This document shows positions 1 to 8,268 of a stretch of 64,000 bases of DNA, piece after piece; within the stretch, counting starts at the first letter, position 1; each line of letters opens with the position of its first letter. A program made the position numbers and the translations under genes. Location of the stretch: contig DBQU01000062.1 of NCBI GenBank assembly GCA_002305765.1, forward strand, positions 50,815 to 114,814, written 5' to 3'. The notes below the pieces were generated by a model. That model saw nothing but the letters and a program-made list of their open reading frames with translations. It had not been told where the DNA came from and ran no database searches. Source of the DNA: Deltaproteobacteria bacterium UBA1386 (lineage in GTDB: Bacteria; Desulfobacterota; Syntrophorhabdia; Syntrophorhabdales; Syntrophorhabdaceae).

Positions 1-200
1 TTCATGGCGATGCATCTGACCGTATTGTCACCGACATGCTGGGCAACCTCAAGGATGAGGTTCTCCGCCTTGTCGCTGATAGCGGGGTTGGTTACGTAAA
101 TCGCGCCGTTTATTGGTGGAAGCTGATCAGGTGGAAACCTGAAATCTACGACCGTTCCAATGACCTGTACAATCTTTCCTCTGACCTCCACGCTGCTCAT
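1..200 (-). CDS. atpD: F1F0 ATP synthase subunit beta, N-terminal fragment cut by the window edge
   Basis: The reading frame starts with ATG at 200 and runs off the left edge with no stop, giving 66 residues. They begin MSSVEVRGKIVQVIGTVVDF and continue with a DQLPPINGAI segment, typical of the beta-barrel domain that opens every F1 beta subunit. The catalytic P-loop lies beyond the window. The gene follows atpG after 17 bases and has an AAGGAGG-type ribosome site, as expected for the last or second-last gene of an atp operon. Beta subunits carry the ATP-forming sites of the enzyme on the cytoplasmic face of the membrane. Confidence 0.93.
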   Translation of the reverse strand, partial: MSSVEVRGKIVQVIGTVVDFRFPPDQLPPINGAIYVTNPAISDKAENLILEVAQHVGDNTVRCIAM

Positions 201-217
201 CTATCTTCCTCCTTAGA

Positions 218-1078
218 TTATGTTCCTCGCAAGGCTTCAGCGCCACCAACGATATCCAACATTTCGTTGGTTATACCTTCCTGTCTTCTCTTGTTGTAAA
301 CGAGGGTGAGATACCGCACCATCTCACCGCAGTTATTCGTCGCGTTCTCCATCGCGCTCATCCGGGCCGCGTGCTCCGACGTCTGGGATTCCACCAGGGC
401 GTAGTATATCTTCGTGCTTATGTAACGGGGGATGAGGGACCCGACGATCTCCATGCGGTCGGGCTCGCATATGTAATCGATATACTCGACATCCTCGGGC
501 GTCTTGATGGGGATGAATTCCTCGAAGACGATCTCCTGCTTCACCGGGGACGCGAAATACGTGTAGGAGAGGTACACCTTGTCGAACTCGCCTGTCAGGT
601 ACAGTTCTATTATCTCCTCGGCGACGGCGTCCACAAGCTCCTGGTCGACCTTCTTGATGTCGACCCAGCTCTTCACCACATCTATTCTTCTCTTGGCGAG
701 ATAATCCCGGATCTTCCGGCCGAAAACGTAGACACCCACTCTTTCATAGGTGTCGCGGTTCTGCTTCGAGAAGTTCTCCGCCGTCAGAGCCACGTTGACA
801 TTGAACCCGCCGCACAGGCCCCTGTCGGAGCCGATGGAAACGATGAGGACCTTCTTGATCTCTTCTCTCGTCTCGAGAAGGGGATGGGCATCGACGGGCA
901 TGTTCTTGACGACACGTCCGGTCAGCTCTTCTATCTTCACCGCGTAGTCCTTGATCTTCTCGAGGTCCGTCTGGGCCCGCCTCAGTTTCGAGGCGGAAAC
1001 CATTTTCATCGTCCTCGTGATCGTCTGGGTGCTGTTGACACTTCCTATCTTTCTCTTGATATCTCTTAGCGTCGCCAC
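218..1078 (-). CDS. atpG: F1F0 ATP synthase subunit gamma
   Basis: At 286 residues the protein has the usual length for the central rotor shaft that couples proton flow to catalysis. The N-terminal helix (MATLRDIKRKIGSVNSTQTI, then TMKMVSASKLRRAQ) and the C-terminal helix (SEHAARMSAMENATNNCGEM, then NKRRQEGITNE) are the two conserved helices that form the coiled coil inside the alpha3beta3 ring. The start is GTG at 1078, with GGGAG a few bases upstream. It lies 12 bases after atpA and 17 before atpD. Confidence 0.96.
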   Translation of the reverse strand: MATLRDIKRKIGSVNSTQTITRTMKMVSASKLRRAQTDLEKIKDYAVKIEELTGRVVKNMPVDAHPLLETREEIKKVLIVSIGSDRGLCGGFNVNVALTAENFSKQNRDTYERVGVYVFGRKIRDYLAKRRIDVVKSWVDIKKVDQELVDAVAEEIIELYLTGEFDKVYLSYTYFASPVKQEIVFEEFIPIKTPEDVEYIDYICEPDRMEIVGSLIPRYISTKIYYALVESQTSEHAARMSAMENATNNCGEMVRYLTLVYNKRRQEGITNEMLDIVGGAEALRGT

Positions 1079-1090
1079 TGAAAGCTCCCT

Positions 1091-2599
1091 TTAGTAGGTA
1101 AATCCTTCCTTGAACTCGTTGAGCGCCTTCGTAAGCTTCTCTTCGATCGACGCGTCGATGGCCTTCTTCTCCCCGATCTCCTGGAGGATATTGGTATACT
1201 TGGAATCCATGAAGCGCGTCAGCTCCGCCTCGTATTTCTTGAGAGCGCTCTCGGGATAGGTATCGATGAACCCGTTCGCCGCGGCGTAGAGGAGAACGAC
1301 CTGTTTCTCGACGGCGATGGGAACGTACTGGCCCTGCTTGAAAAGCTCCGTCAGCCGTGAACCGCGGGCAAGGAGGGCTTGCGTGGCCTTGTCAAGGTCG
1401 GAACCGAACTTGGCAAACGCTGCCATCTCGCGGTACTGGGCCATTTCCAGCCTCAACCTGCCTGCCACCTGCTTCATTGCCTTGATCTGTGCGTTGCCGC
1501 CGACCCTCGATACCGAGATACCGACGTTGATCGCGGGCCTGACACCGGCGTAGAACAATTCCGGCTCAAGGTAGATCTGACCGTCGGTAATGGAAATGAC
1601 GTTCGTCGGAATATACGCGGAAACGTCGCCCGCCTGGGTCTCGATGATCGGGAGGGAGGTAAGGGACCCGCCGCCATGGGCGTCATCCCACTTCGCCGAT
1701 CTTTCAAGAAGGCGTGAGTGGAGATAGAAGATGTCCCCGGGGTACGCCTCACGTCCCGGCGGTCTCCTGAGGAGCAGCGAGAGCTGGCGGTACGCGACGG
1801 CATGCTTTGAAAGGTCGTCATACACGATGAGGGCATGTTTGCCGTTGTCCCTGAAGTACTCACCCATCGCGGTGCCCGCGAAGGGAGCGAGGAACTGGAG
1901 CGGAGCGGAGTCGCTTGCCGTCGCCGCGACGACCGTGGTGTACTCCATCGCGCCGTACTCCGTCAGCAGGTCGACGATCCTCGCCACGGAGAACCTCTTC
2001 TGGCCTATGGCCACGTATATGCAGAAGACATCCTTGCCTTTCTGGTTGATGATCGTATCGAGGGCCACGACGGTCTTTCCCGTGCCGCGGTCGCCGATGA
2101 TGAGCTCCCTCTGACCCCTGCCGATGGGGATGAGGGCGTCGATCTCCTTGATGCCCGTCTGCAGAGGCTCCTTAACGGGCTGGCGCACGACGACGCCGGG
2201 CGCTATCTGTTCGACGGGCCGGAACTCTTTCGCATCGATCGGACCTTTGCCGTCGATCGGAGTCCCGAGGGCGTCGACAACCCTGCCCACCAGGGCCTCA
2301 CCGACGGGGACCTGGGCGATCTTTCCCGTTCTTTTTGCCAGGTCGCCTTCTTTTATCTTGTAGTCCTCGCCGAAGATAACGGCGCCGATGTTGTCTTCCT
2401 CAAGGTTCTGCACCATGCCGGTAATACCGTGGGGCAGCTCAAGGAGCTCGCCGGCCATGGCGTTCTCAAGCCCGTATATCCTTGCGATACCGTCGCCCAC
2501 CGTCATGATGACACCGGTTTCCTGAAGGTCGATCTCCTTTTCGAAACCCGATATCTTCTGCTCTATGATCCTGCTTATTTCGTCGGCCCTGATCTCCAT
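1091..2599 (-). CDS. atpA: F1F0 ATP synthase subunit alpha
   Basis: This is the non-catalytic nucleotide-binding subunit of F1, about 502 residues and full length. It shows the Walker A loop GDRGTGKT near residue 170, a PGREAYPGDIFYLHSRLLER segment, and the conserved VGGNAQIKAMKQVAGRLRLE region. Two starts are possible: GTG at 2605, which overlaps the atpH stop by one base, and ATG at 2599. The ATG is preferred because alpha subunits usually begin MEIRADEIS and no residues are expected before it. Translation is probably coupled to atpH. Confidence 0.97.
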   Translation of the reverse strand: MEIRADEISRIIEQKISGFEKEIDLQETGVIMTVGDGIARIYGLENAMAGELLELPHGITGMVQNLEEDNIGAVIFGEDYKIKEGDLAKRTGKIAQVPVGEALVGRVVDALGTPIDGKGPIDAKEFRPVEQIAPGVVVRQPVKEPLQTGIKEIDALIPIGRGQRELIIGDRGTGKTVVALDTIINQKGKDVFCIYVAIGQKRFSVARIVDLLTEYGAMEYTTVVAATASDSAPLQFLAPFAGTAMGEYFRDNGKHALIVYDDLSKHAVAYRQLSLLLRRPPGREAYPGDIFYLHSRLLERSAKWDDAHGGGSLTSLPIIETQAGDVSAYIPTNVISITDGQIYLEPELFYAGVRPAINVGISVSRVGGNAQIKAMKQVAGRLRLEMAQYREMAAFAKFGSDLDKATQALLARGSRLTELFKQGQYVPIAVEKQVVLLYAAANGFIDTYPESALKKYEAELTRFMDSKYTNILQEIGEKKAIDASIEEKLTKALNEFKEGFTY

Positions 2600-2604
2600 A
2601 GACA

Positions 2605-3147
2605 CTACTCCTTCAGTATATTTTCCTGCAACGTGTGCAGCTGTCTTTTCACGCTTCCGTCTATTATCGTTCCCTTAATTGCAACCTTGACCCCGCCGAT
2701 AAGGCTTTTGTCTTCCTGTACCGTCAGCAGGACCTCTTTCCCGAGTTTCGCCCCGAGTTCCTTCTCTATCTTCCCCTTCGCGGCATCATCCATGGGGAAC
2801 GCCGTCCAAAGGGTGCCCTTGACCCTGCCTTCCTTTTCGTCGACGAGTTCGTTGTAGACATCCCTGATCAACGATAGGTACCCCATCCTGTTCTTCTCAA
2901 GGAGCATGGTGAACATGCTGGCGAGCGGAGAGGAGACCTGAAGCGACTTGAGAACGTCGCTCAAGACCTCACGGCGCTTTTCCACCTCCACGAGGGGCAG
3001 CACGATGGCCCTTTTCAGGCGCTCTTCCTTGTCGAAGACACCAAGGATGCCTTCTATCTCAGACTGGTATTCCTTGTATTTCCCGTTCTTTTCACCCACG
3101 TTGAACAGACCTTTAGCATATCTCTTGGCAATGGATTGGCTTATCAA
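2605..3147 (-). CDS. atpH: F1F0 ATP synthase subunit delta (OSCP)
   Basis: The 180-residue protein matches the delta subunit, which joins the peripheral stalk to the top of F1. The N-terminus SIAKRYAKGLFNVGEKNGKY is the classic helical-domain signature, and the C-terminal region has GGVKVAIKGTIIDGSVKRQL, the conserved beta segment of the family. It overlaps the end of atpF by four bases (ATGA) and abuts atpA, so the b, delta and alpha subunits are likely made by coupled translation. Confidence 0.95.
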   Translation of the reverse strand: MISQSIAKRYAKGLFNVGEKNGKYKEYQSEIEGILGVFDKEERLKRAIVLPLVEVEKRREVLSDVLKSLQVSSPLASMFTMLLEKNRMGYLSLIRDVYNELVDEKEGRVKGTLWTAFPMDDAAKGKIEKELGAKLGKEVLLTVQEDKSLIGGVKVAIKGTIIDGSVKRQLHTLQENILKE

Positions 3148-3638
3148 TTCATGCTCCTCAGTTTTACGATGAAATCTTCCACCAGACTGTCATGGTCGGA
3201 CTGGGTGATCTTTTCGGTGATGAGTTTCTCCGCCTGTTCCACGGTGAGACGGGAGATCTCTTCCTTGATCCTCCGGGCCACCTCTTTGTTCTCCTGCTCT
3301 GCCGTCAGGCGGGCTTGTTCCCGTATTCTCGCAGCGAAGCCCATGGCCTCGTCGATGATCTTCTTCTTTTCCGTTTCCGCTTCCTGCATCGTCTGCTTCT
3401 TGAAGGCCTCCATCTCGCCCTCGAGCTTGTCCATCTTCTCCTGGTACCGGGCACGCAGGGCCTGGGCCTCGCTCAAGGCCTTCTGTGTTTCCTCGAGTTG
3501 CGTCTTCACCGTCTGGTGACGCTTCCTGAGGAAACCCTTCAGGGGCTTACCGACAAAATAGATAAGTAGGCCGACCAGAACAAAGAAATTGAAGAATTTG
3601 AATATTAGACTCCAGACCGACTCGCCACCGGGTGCCAT
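3144..3638 (-). CDS. atpF: F1F0 ATP synthase subunit b
   Basis: The 164-residue protein has one hydrophobic segment at about residues 9-28 followed by a long charged helix rich in Glu, Lys and Ala, the usual build of the peripheral-stalk b subunit. The start is ATG at 3638, which shares one base with the stop of the upstream b' gene. Having two different b-type genes side by side means the stalk is probably a b/b' heterodimer. The a and c subunit genes are not next to this cluster, which is common in Deltaproteobacteria. Confidence 0.93.
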   Translation of the reverse strand: MAPGGESVWSLIFKFFNFFVLVGLLIYFVGKPLKGFLRKRHQTVKTQLEETQKALSEAQALRARYQEKMDKLEGEMEAFKKQTMQEAETEKKKIIDEAMGFAARIREQARLTAEQENKEVARRIKEEISRLTVEQAEKLITEKITQSDHDSLVEDFIVKLRSMN

Positions 3639-4063
3639 CAGATACTCCTTTTCAAGATCTTCTGCGCCGCTTCCATGGAAAGCTTGCCGACATCGGCTCT
3701 AAGCGCGTCATAGACCTTCCTGCCTTCCACTTCTATCTCACTCTTTATCTTCGCAAGCTCTTCGGACAGTTCGCTCCTGGCCTTCTCGATCACATGCACG
3801 GCTTCCTTGTTGGCCTCCGAGATGACCGCATCCCTGCCGCCGATGATGGGCTTTCTCTTTTCCACGAAGGAGGACTCGTAGTTCTTCTCCAGGTCTACCG
3901 TGTCCTGCTTTGCCTGTTCGACACCGTCCGTTAACCCTTTAATGGCGTTCTGGCGTTTTTCCAGGGCCCTGAGGACCGGTTTGAAAAGGATGAAGTTCAG
4001 GATAAAAAGCAGGATAAGGAAGTGAACAAACTGGTACAAAATGGTCGCATCGAAGTTAATCAT
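3638..4063 (-). CDS. atpF2: F1F0 ATP synthase subunit b' (second b-type subunit)
   Basis: This 141-residue protein begins with a hydrophobic helix (FVHFLILLFILNFILFKPVL) and continues as an amphipathic charged coil. The FKPVLRALEKRQNAI segment after the membrane helix is typical of b/b' subunits. It is shorter than atpF and diverges from it, so it is read as the b' partner and not a recent duplicate. It is the first gene of the cluster; a weak promoter lies in the 132-base gap to parB. Confidence 0.9.
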   Translation of the reverse strand: MINFDATILYQFVHFLILLFILNFILFKPVLRALEKRQNAIKGLTDGVEQAKQDTVDLEKNYESSFVEKRKPIIGGRDAVISEANKEAVHVIEKARSELSEELAKIKSEIEVEGRKVYDALRADVGKLSMEAAQKILKRSI

Positions 4064-4105
4064 AGGGAACTTCCTAATTAGATTGGCGTTTAACTATCCG
4101 TAGGG

Positions 4106-4134
4106 TTTTAACACAATTCCCGTCGGCATTTCAA
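4106..4134 (-). promoter_or_regulatory. Possible sigma-70-type promoter for the atp cluster
   Basis: On the minus strand TTGAAA (4134-4129) is followed after 17 bases by TTAAAA (4111-4106), about 43 bases before the atpF2 start. The -35 is good but the -10 matches consensus at only three positions. The gap to parB is the only non-coding stretch that could hold an atp promoter here; read-through from parAB is the alternative. Confidence 0.3.
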
Positions 4135-4195
4135 TTATTTTTGTCACATATTTTCAAGAAACGCTGATTGATGTGCTTCAACCCCGATACAGCCG

Positions 4196-5008
4196 TTAAT
4201 TCAAGCCGGTTATCAACTCAGACAGGCGCTCCAGATCCTCCCGCGAATAGAATTCTATAATGATCTTGCCCCTGTTCCTTCTCATTGTGATGTTCACCTT
4301 CGTCTGCAGGGCCTTGACCAGCGTCTCCTCCAGAAATGCCAGCGCGGGCTCCTTGGTAGGGGACGCCTTCCTTGCCTGTCTCTCCAGTTCCCGGACGGAA
4401 GTCCCCTCATGAAGGACCTTTTCTACAAACCTCTTCTGTTCCCTTTCACCCTTAAGCGAAAGGATGACCCGTCCGTGCCCCTGCGTGAGCTTGCCCTCCG
4501 ACATGAGTTCCTTCACCCATGCGGGCAGCTTCAAGAGACGCAGGCAGTTCGTAACGGAGCTGCGGTCAACGCCCATCTTCTTCGCGATGTCCTCGTGGGT
4601 GTACGTGAATTCCTCCACGAACCGCTCGTACACCGCGGCCACCTCCAGGGGACCAAGGTCCTCTCTCTGGAGGTTCTCCATGAGGGCGATCTCCAGCGCC
4701 TCCCTGTCGTCGACATCCCGGACCATGGCCGGGACCTCCCTCAGGCCCGCCAGAATGGCCGCCCGGTAGCGCCTCTCCCCGGCAATGATCTCGTAGACGC
4801 TTCCCTTCCTCTTGAGTATGATGGGCTGGAGAAGGCCTTTTTCGCTGATGGATGCCGCCAGTTCGTCGATGCCTCTCTCATCCATCCGGATGCGCGGCTG
4901 GGCAGGGTTGGGCACGATCTGGTCGATCGCGATGAGTCGCGTCGTGCCCTTCTCCTCTATGTCCTTGAGTATGGCGGAGAGTCCTCTTCCCAGGGGGTCT
5001 TTCTTCAC
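4196..5008 (-). CDS. parB: Chromosome partitioning protein ParB (Spo0J)
   Basis: The 270-residue protein binds centromere-like parS sites and loads along DNA as a CTP-dependent clamp. The N-terminus KKDPLGRGLSAIL is the ParA-contact segment. The nuclease-like domain has the CTP-binding box GERRYRAA near residue 78, and a helix-turn-helix follows around EDIAKKMGVDRSSVTNCLRL (residues ~139-158). The C-terminal ~40 residues should form the dimer domain. It overlaps parA by four bases. No exact parS palindrome was seen by eye in this window. Confidence 0.96.
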   Translation of the reverse strand: MKKDPLGRGLSAILKDIEEKGTTRLIAIDQIVPNPAQPRIRMDERGIDELAASISEKGLLQPIILKRKGSVYEIIAGERRYRAAILAGLREVPAMVRDVDDREALEIALMENLQREDLGPLEVAAVYERFVEEFTYTHEDIAKKMGVDRSSVTNCLRLLKLPAWVKELMSEGKLTQGHGRVILSLKGEREQKRFVEKVLHEGTSVRELERQARKASPTKEPALAFLEETLVKALQTKVNITMRRNRGKIIIEFYSREDLERLSELITGLN

Positions 5009-5793
5009 GCCTCGCTCCTCTTTTCAAGAATTTCCGACGCCAGCCGGAGATAGCTCTCGGCGCCTCGTGAACTTATATCATAAAGGAGTGCCGGTTTTCC
5101 ATGGCTCGGTGATTCGCTGAGCTTCACGTTGCGGGGGATGACGGTCCTGAAAACGGTGTCATTGAAGCACTTCGTGACCTCTTCCCACACCCTGAAGGAA
5201 AGGTTGTTCCTCCTGTCGAACATGGTGAGGAGTATGCCCAGGACCTCGAGTCCGGGATTGAGCTTTCTTTGAATGATGGAAATGGTCCTCAGGAGCATGG
5301 CGAGGCCCTCGAGGGCGAAATACTCGCACTGCAGGGGTATGATGACGCGGTCCGAAGCAGCCAGCGAGTTTATGGTGAGAAGCCCCAGCGATGGCGGGCA
5401 GTCGACGAATATGTACGAATAGGTGTCCCCCAGTTCCCCGATGGCCTTCTTCAGGGCGTACTCCCGCTCGGTCGTGTCGAGAAGCTCGATCTCCGCGCCT
5501 ATGAGGTCGGGATGGGCGGGGATGATATCCAGATAAGGGACCGCGGTGGGACGGATCACCTCGGCCATCGTCTTCTCGCCGATGAGGACGCTGTAAATGT
5601 GGCCGACCACATTGTTGTAAGGAATGCCGAACCCGGACGTGGTGTTGCACTGGGAATCCATGTCGATGACGAGGGTCTTCCGTTCGGATACCGCGATGGA
5701 CGCCGAGAGGTTGACAGCGGTTGTCGTCTTGCCGACCCCGCCCTTCTGGTTCGCGATGGAGATCACCATGACAGTTTCATTACCATACCACAT
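5005..5793 (-). CDS. parA: Chromosome partitioning ATPase ParA (Soj)
   Basis: This is a P-loop ATPase with a deviant Walker A motif (KGGVGKTTTAV near residue 18), the FVDCPPSLGLLT Walker B segment and the IPLQCEYFALEG region of the Soj family. It works with ParB to segregate replicated origins and often affects replication initiation. The annotated start at 5793 adds eight residues before the usual first methionine (MVISIANQKGG, ATG at 5769); neither has an obvious ribosome site, so the shorter 254-residue form is quite possible. Confidence 0.95.
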   Translation of the reverse strand: MWYGNETVMVISIANQKGGVGKTTTAVNLSASIAVSERKTLVIDMDSQCNTTSGFGIPYNNVVGHIYSVLIGEKTMAEVIRPTAVPYLDIIPAHPDLIGAEIELLDTTEREYALKKAIGELGDTYSYIFVDCPPSLGLLTINSLAASDRVIIPLQCEYFALEGLAMLLRTISIIQRKLNPGLEVLGILLTMFDRRNNLSFRVWEEVTKCFNDTVFRTVIPRNVKLSESPSHGKPALLYDISSRGAESYLRLASEILEKRSEA

Positions 5794-5802
5794 TACCGGG
5801 CA

Positions 5803-6420
5803 CTAGCAAATTTTTTTGTATATGAGAAGGCGGTAGTCCCTGGCAACCCCCGGCAATGAATAGCCGAGGCTCTTCTCCAACCTGTGGCCCGGGAAGTTCT
5901 CGTCCCGTTGTCCCTTTCCCTTGAGGACAAAAGTCAGCCCTCCCGCCGCGAGATGCCTGTTCGACGCGGCGATGACAGCCCCCGTGGTCCCGTAGGCCTT
6001 CGCGACGAGACCATCGGCATCGAGGGGGTCGATCGCCTCTATCCGTCCCCCGACGGGCCGGAGGTTGGTGAGCGAGAGGGTGCGGCGGACGTGACGCTGG
6101 AACTGGACCTTCTTGAGGCTCTTGTCGACGGCCAGGACCTCAAGGGATCCGTTGAGGATGGCCAGCGGAACGGCAAGGATGCCGGACCCCGAACCGACGT
6201 CGACGAGACGCCGCCTGTCCCCCACAAAAGCATGGAGAAAGAAGGAGTCCGCCAGGAGCTCGCGGCAGACACGCTCCATGTCCTTGAGCCCCACGAGGTT
6301 CATCCTGCTTCCCCAGCGTTCGAGCTCCTCAATGTAACGCACGAGGGACACCAACCCGGCCTCTCCGGGAGAGATGAGGAAATGCTCCAGAGTCTCGGCT
6401 ATCAGTCCTTTCAGGTCCAC
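5803..6420 (-). CDS. rsmG: 16S rRNA (guanine-527-N7)-methyltransferase RsmG
   Basis: The enzyme methylates G527 in the 530 loop of 16S rRNA using S-adenosylmethionine. The 205-residue protein has the Rossmann SAM loop LVDVGSGSGILAVPLAI near residues 71-87 and the upstream WGSRMNLVGLKD segment typical of the family. It is ten bases from parA and forms the first gene of an rsmG-parA-parB unit, a widespread order. The usual upstream partner mnmG is absent; a divergent envelope gene sits there instead. Confidence 0.93.
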   Translation of the reverse strand: MDLKGLIAETLEHFLISPGEAGLVSLVRYIEELERWGSRMNLVGLKDMERVCRELLADSFFLHAFVGDRRRLVDVGSGSGILAVPLAILNGSLEVLAVDKSLKKVQFQRHVRRTLSLTNLRPVGGRIEAIDPLDADGLVAKAYGTTGAVIAASNRHLAAGGLTFVLKGKGQRDENFPGHRLEKSLGYSLPGVARDYRLLIYKKIC

Positions 6421-6466
6421 GCGTTAAAGAATAGCATAATTCTTTTTCTTCTGTTATACTAAGCCC

Positions 6467-7990
6467 ATGCGAAAATTCTTCATTATTTTCATTGCACTTT
6501 TCGTGCTCGTTTCGTGCTCCTCGAAGACCCCTAAGAAGGCCGAGAACCCCGTCGACCTCTACGTTGCCGGCGTGAACCTGATGAACACCAAGAAATATGA
6601 CAAGGCCGTGGAAAAGTTCAAGGCCATCCGCGAACAGTATCCCTTCGACCCCATGGCCCTCGTCGCCGCCGTCAAGCTCGGCGATACCTACTTCCTGAAG
6701 AAGGACTATGTCCTGGCCGCCGGCACCTACGAGGACTATTTCAAGGCCCACCCGGATGAAGAGAACATCCCCTACGTCCTCTTCCGTCTCGGCGAATGCT
6801 ACGAGAAGCTTTCGCCCAGCATCGACCGCGATCAGGCGAACACGGTGAAAGGCATCGAAAGGATAACCTACCTGAGGAACCGGTACCCCACGAGCTCCTA
6901 CGCAAAGGAGTCGGAATCGAGATTGAAAAGGTTCATACAGAAGCTGGCTGACCGGGAGCTCTACGTGGGCGAATTCTATGTCAGGACCGCCCAGTACAAC
7001 GCATGCGTGATCAGGCTCGAGGACATGCTGAAAAGATATCCGGAGTCAAAGAACATGGACAAGGCCCTTTTCTACCTTGTGACCGCCCATCGGGAACTGG
7101 GAAACCAGGGCAAGAGCGACGAGTACCTCGAACGGCTGCGCAGAGAATACCCGAAAAGCATCTATTCGCGCTCCACCGTAAGGCAGCGTAAGACCCTCAA
7201 GATGGTGCGCGAGGAGGAGAAGAACGCGACGTCACCCGGTACCGCCGCAGCGGCGCCCCGGGCGGCCGCCTCCGATCCTGCCAGGGCCTCCATGCAGGCA
7301 ACGGGCATACCCATGGCCAGCGCCACGACCTCCACTGTCCCTGCTGCTGAAGCAACAACAGCAACACCGCAGTACAGGGAAGGAAAGAGGAAAGAGATAG
7401 ATCTCAGGCCCCCCGAGGCTGAGCCCGCCGCACAGCTATCCTCCGAGCCGCCGAAGGTGGACGCTGTGCAGACGGCGAAACACGCCGAAACCCCCGGCGC
7501 CACACGTCCCGAAACCAAAGAAGAGGGCAAGACGGCCCCGGAGGACAAGCCAAAGGCAAGGGGCGTGGACAAGGCGCTCGGCTTTCTTGACCAGAAGAAA
7601 CCCATAGATATCGTCTCCGATACAATGGAAGGCTTCGACAAGGAAAAATATGTCTTCTTCAAGGGCAGCGTCGTGGCCAAACAGGATGACCTCTACATCT
7701 ATTCCGATACGATGGAGGCCTTCATGAGCGCCGACACCAACGAGATAGAGAAGGCGAACGCGAAGGGCAACGTGAGGATCATCAAGCAGAACAGGACGGC
7801 AACCTGCAAAGAGGCCTTCTTCGACAACATCAAGGGCGAGATCGTCCTCAAGGGAAACGCCGTCGTGACGTCGGACAAGGACAAGGTCGAAGGCGATATC
7901 GTCACATACTACGTAAACGAAGACCGCGCCGTGGTCACCGCGGAAAAAAGCAAGAAAGCAAAGGTGACCATATACCCCCAACAGAAATAA
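6467..7990 (+). CDS. BamD-type lipoprotein fused to a C-terminal LptA/OstA-like domain
   Basis: The 507-residue protein has a short signal peptide and lipobox (LVSC, acylated Cys17). Residues ~25-240 are TPR-like repeats resembling BamD/YbgF (AVEKFKAIREQYPFDPMA, LGDTYFLKKDYVLAAGTYED), which help fold outer-membrane proteins. A low-complexity Ala/Pro/Glu/Thr linker (~240-370) follows. The last ~130 residues match the beta-jellyroll LptA/OstA family: DIVSDTMEGFDKEKYVFFKG, IYSDTMEAF, EGDIVTYYVNEDRAVV. LptA carries LPS across the periplasm, so both envelope pathways would be joined in one chain. No Shine-Dalgarno is visible; TATACT lies six bases before the ATG. Confidence 0.85.
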   Translation: MRKFFIIFIALFVLVSCSSKTPKKAENPVDLYVAGVNLMNTKKYDKAVEKFKAIREQYPFDPMALVAAVKLGDTYFLKKDYVLAAGTYEDYFKAHPDEENIPYVLFRLGECYEKLSPSIDRDQANTVKGIERITYLRNRYPTSSYAKESESRLKRFIQKLADRELYVGEFYVRTAQYNACVIRLEDMLKRYPESKNMDKALFYLVTAHRELGNQGKSDEYLERLRREYPKSIYSRSTVRQRKTLKMVREEEKNATSPGTAAAAPRAAASDPARASMQATGIPMASATTSTVPAAEATTATPQYREGKRKEIDLRPPEAEPAAQLSSEPPKVDAVQTAKHAETPGATRPETKEEGKTAPEDKPKARGVDKALGFLDQKKPIDIVSDTMEGFDKEKYVFFKGSVVAKQDDLYIYSDTMEAFMSADTNEIEKANAKGNVRIIKQNRTATCKEAFFDNIKGEIVLKGNAVVTSDKDKVEGDIVTYYVNEDRAVVTAEKSKKAKVTIYPQQK

Positions 7991-8033
7991 AGACGGCTTA
8001 AATAGCTTGAGCCGCTTGAATGGCTTGAAAGTG

Positions 8034-8077
8034 AAAGGCAAGAACCTTTGTTCGCCGACAACGGTTCTTGCCTTTTG
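8034..8077. terminator. Bidirectional intrinsic terminator between convergent genes
   Basis: AAAGGCAAGAACC (8034-8046) pairs with GGTTCTTGCCTTTT (8063-8076) around a 16-base loop. The A-rich 5' side and T-rich 3' side let it act on both strands, which fits its place between the BamD-LptA gene and the thioesterase gene. Confidence 0.7.
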
Positions 8078-8090
8078 TTCTAACGCTCAA

Positions 8091-8241
8091 CAGGCTGTTG
8101 ACAAAGTGATTTCTGAAGACGATTCGTGTTCTTTCGTCATTCCGGCGAAGGCCGGAATCCAGGAAAAACGAGGGGTTAGAGAAACCTCTGGATTCCGGCC
8201 TTCGCCGGAATGACGTAGAAAATGGGTTTATCAACAGCCTG
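8091..8241. mobile_element. 151 bp MITE-like element with terminal inverted repeats and 4-bp target duplication
   Basis: The ends CAGGCTGTTGACAAA and its inverse TTTATCAACAGCCTG differ by one base. TCAA flanks the element on both sides (8087-8090 and 8242-8245). Inside is a perfect 28-bp inverted repeat (8135-8162 and 8188-8215; core CGTCATTCCGGCGAAGGCC). No coding capacity is present, so a transposase elsewhere would have to move it. Comparison with the intact repeat at 19685-19830 shows that it landed inside the right arm of the nested repeat. Confidence 0.75.
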
Positions 8242-8268
8242 TCAAACGACTCAAGCCATTCAAGCGGC

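Noticed and set aside
4064..6460. Replication origin or parS near parAB-rsmG
   Set aside because: No DnaA-box cluster and no TGTTTCACGTGAAACA-like site could be found by eye; dnaA and mnmG are absent.
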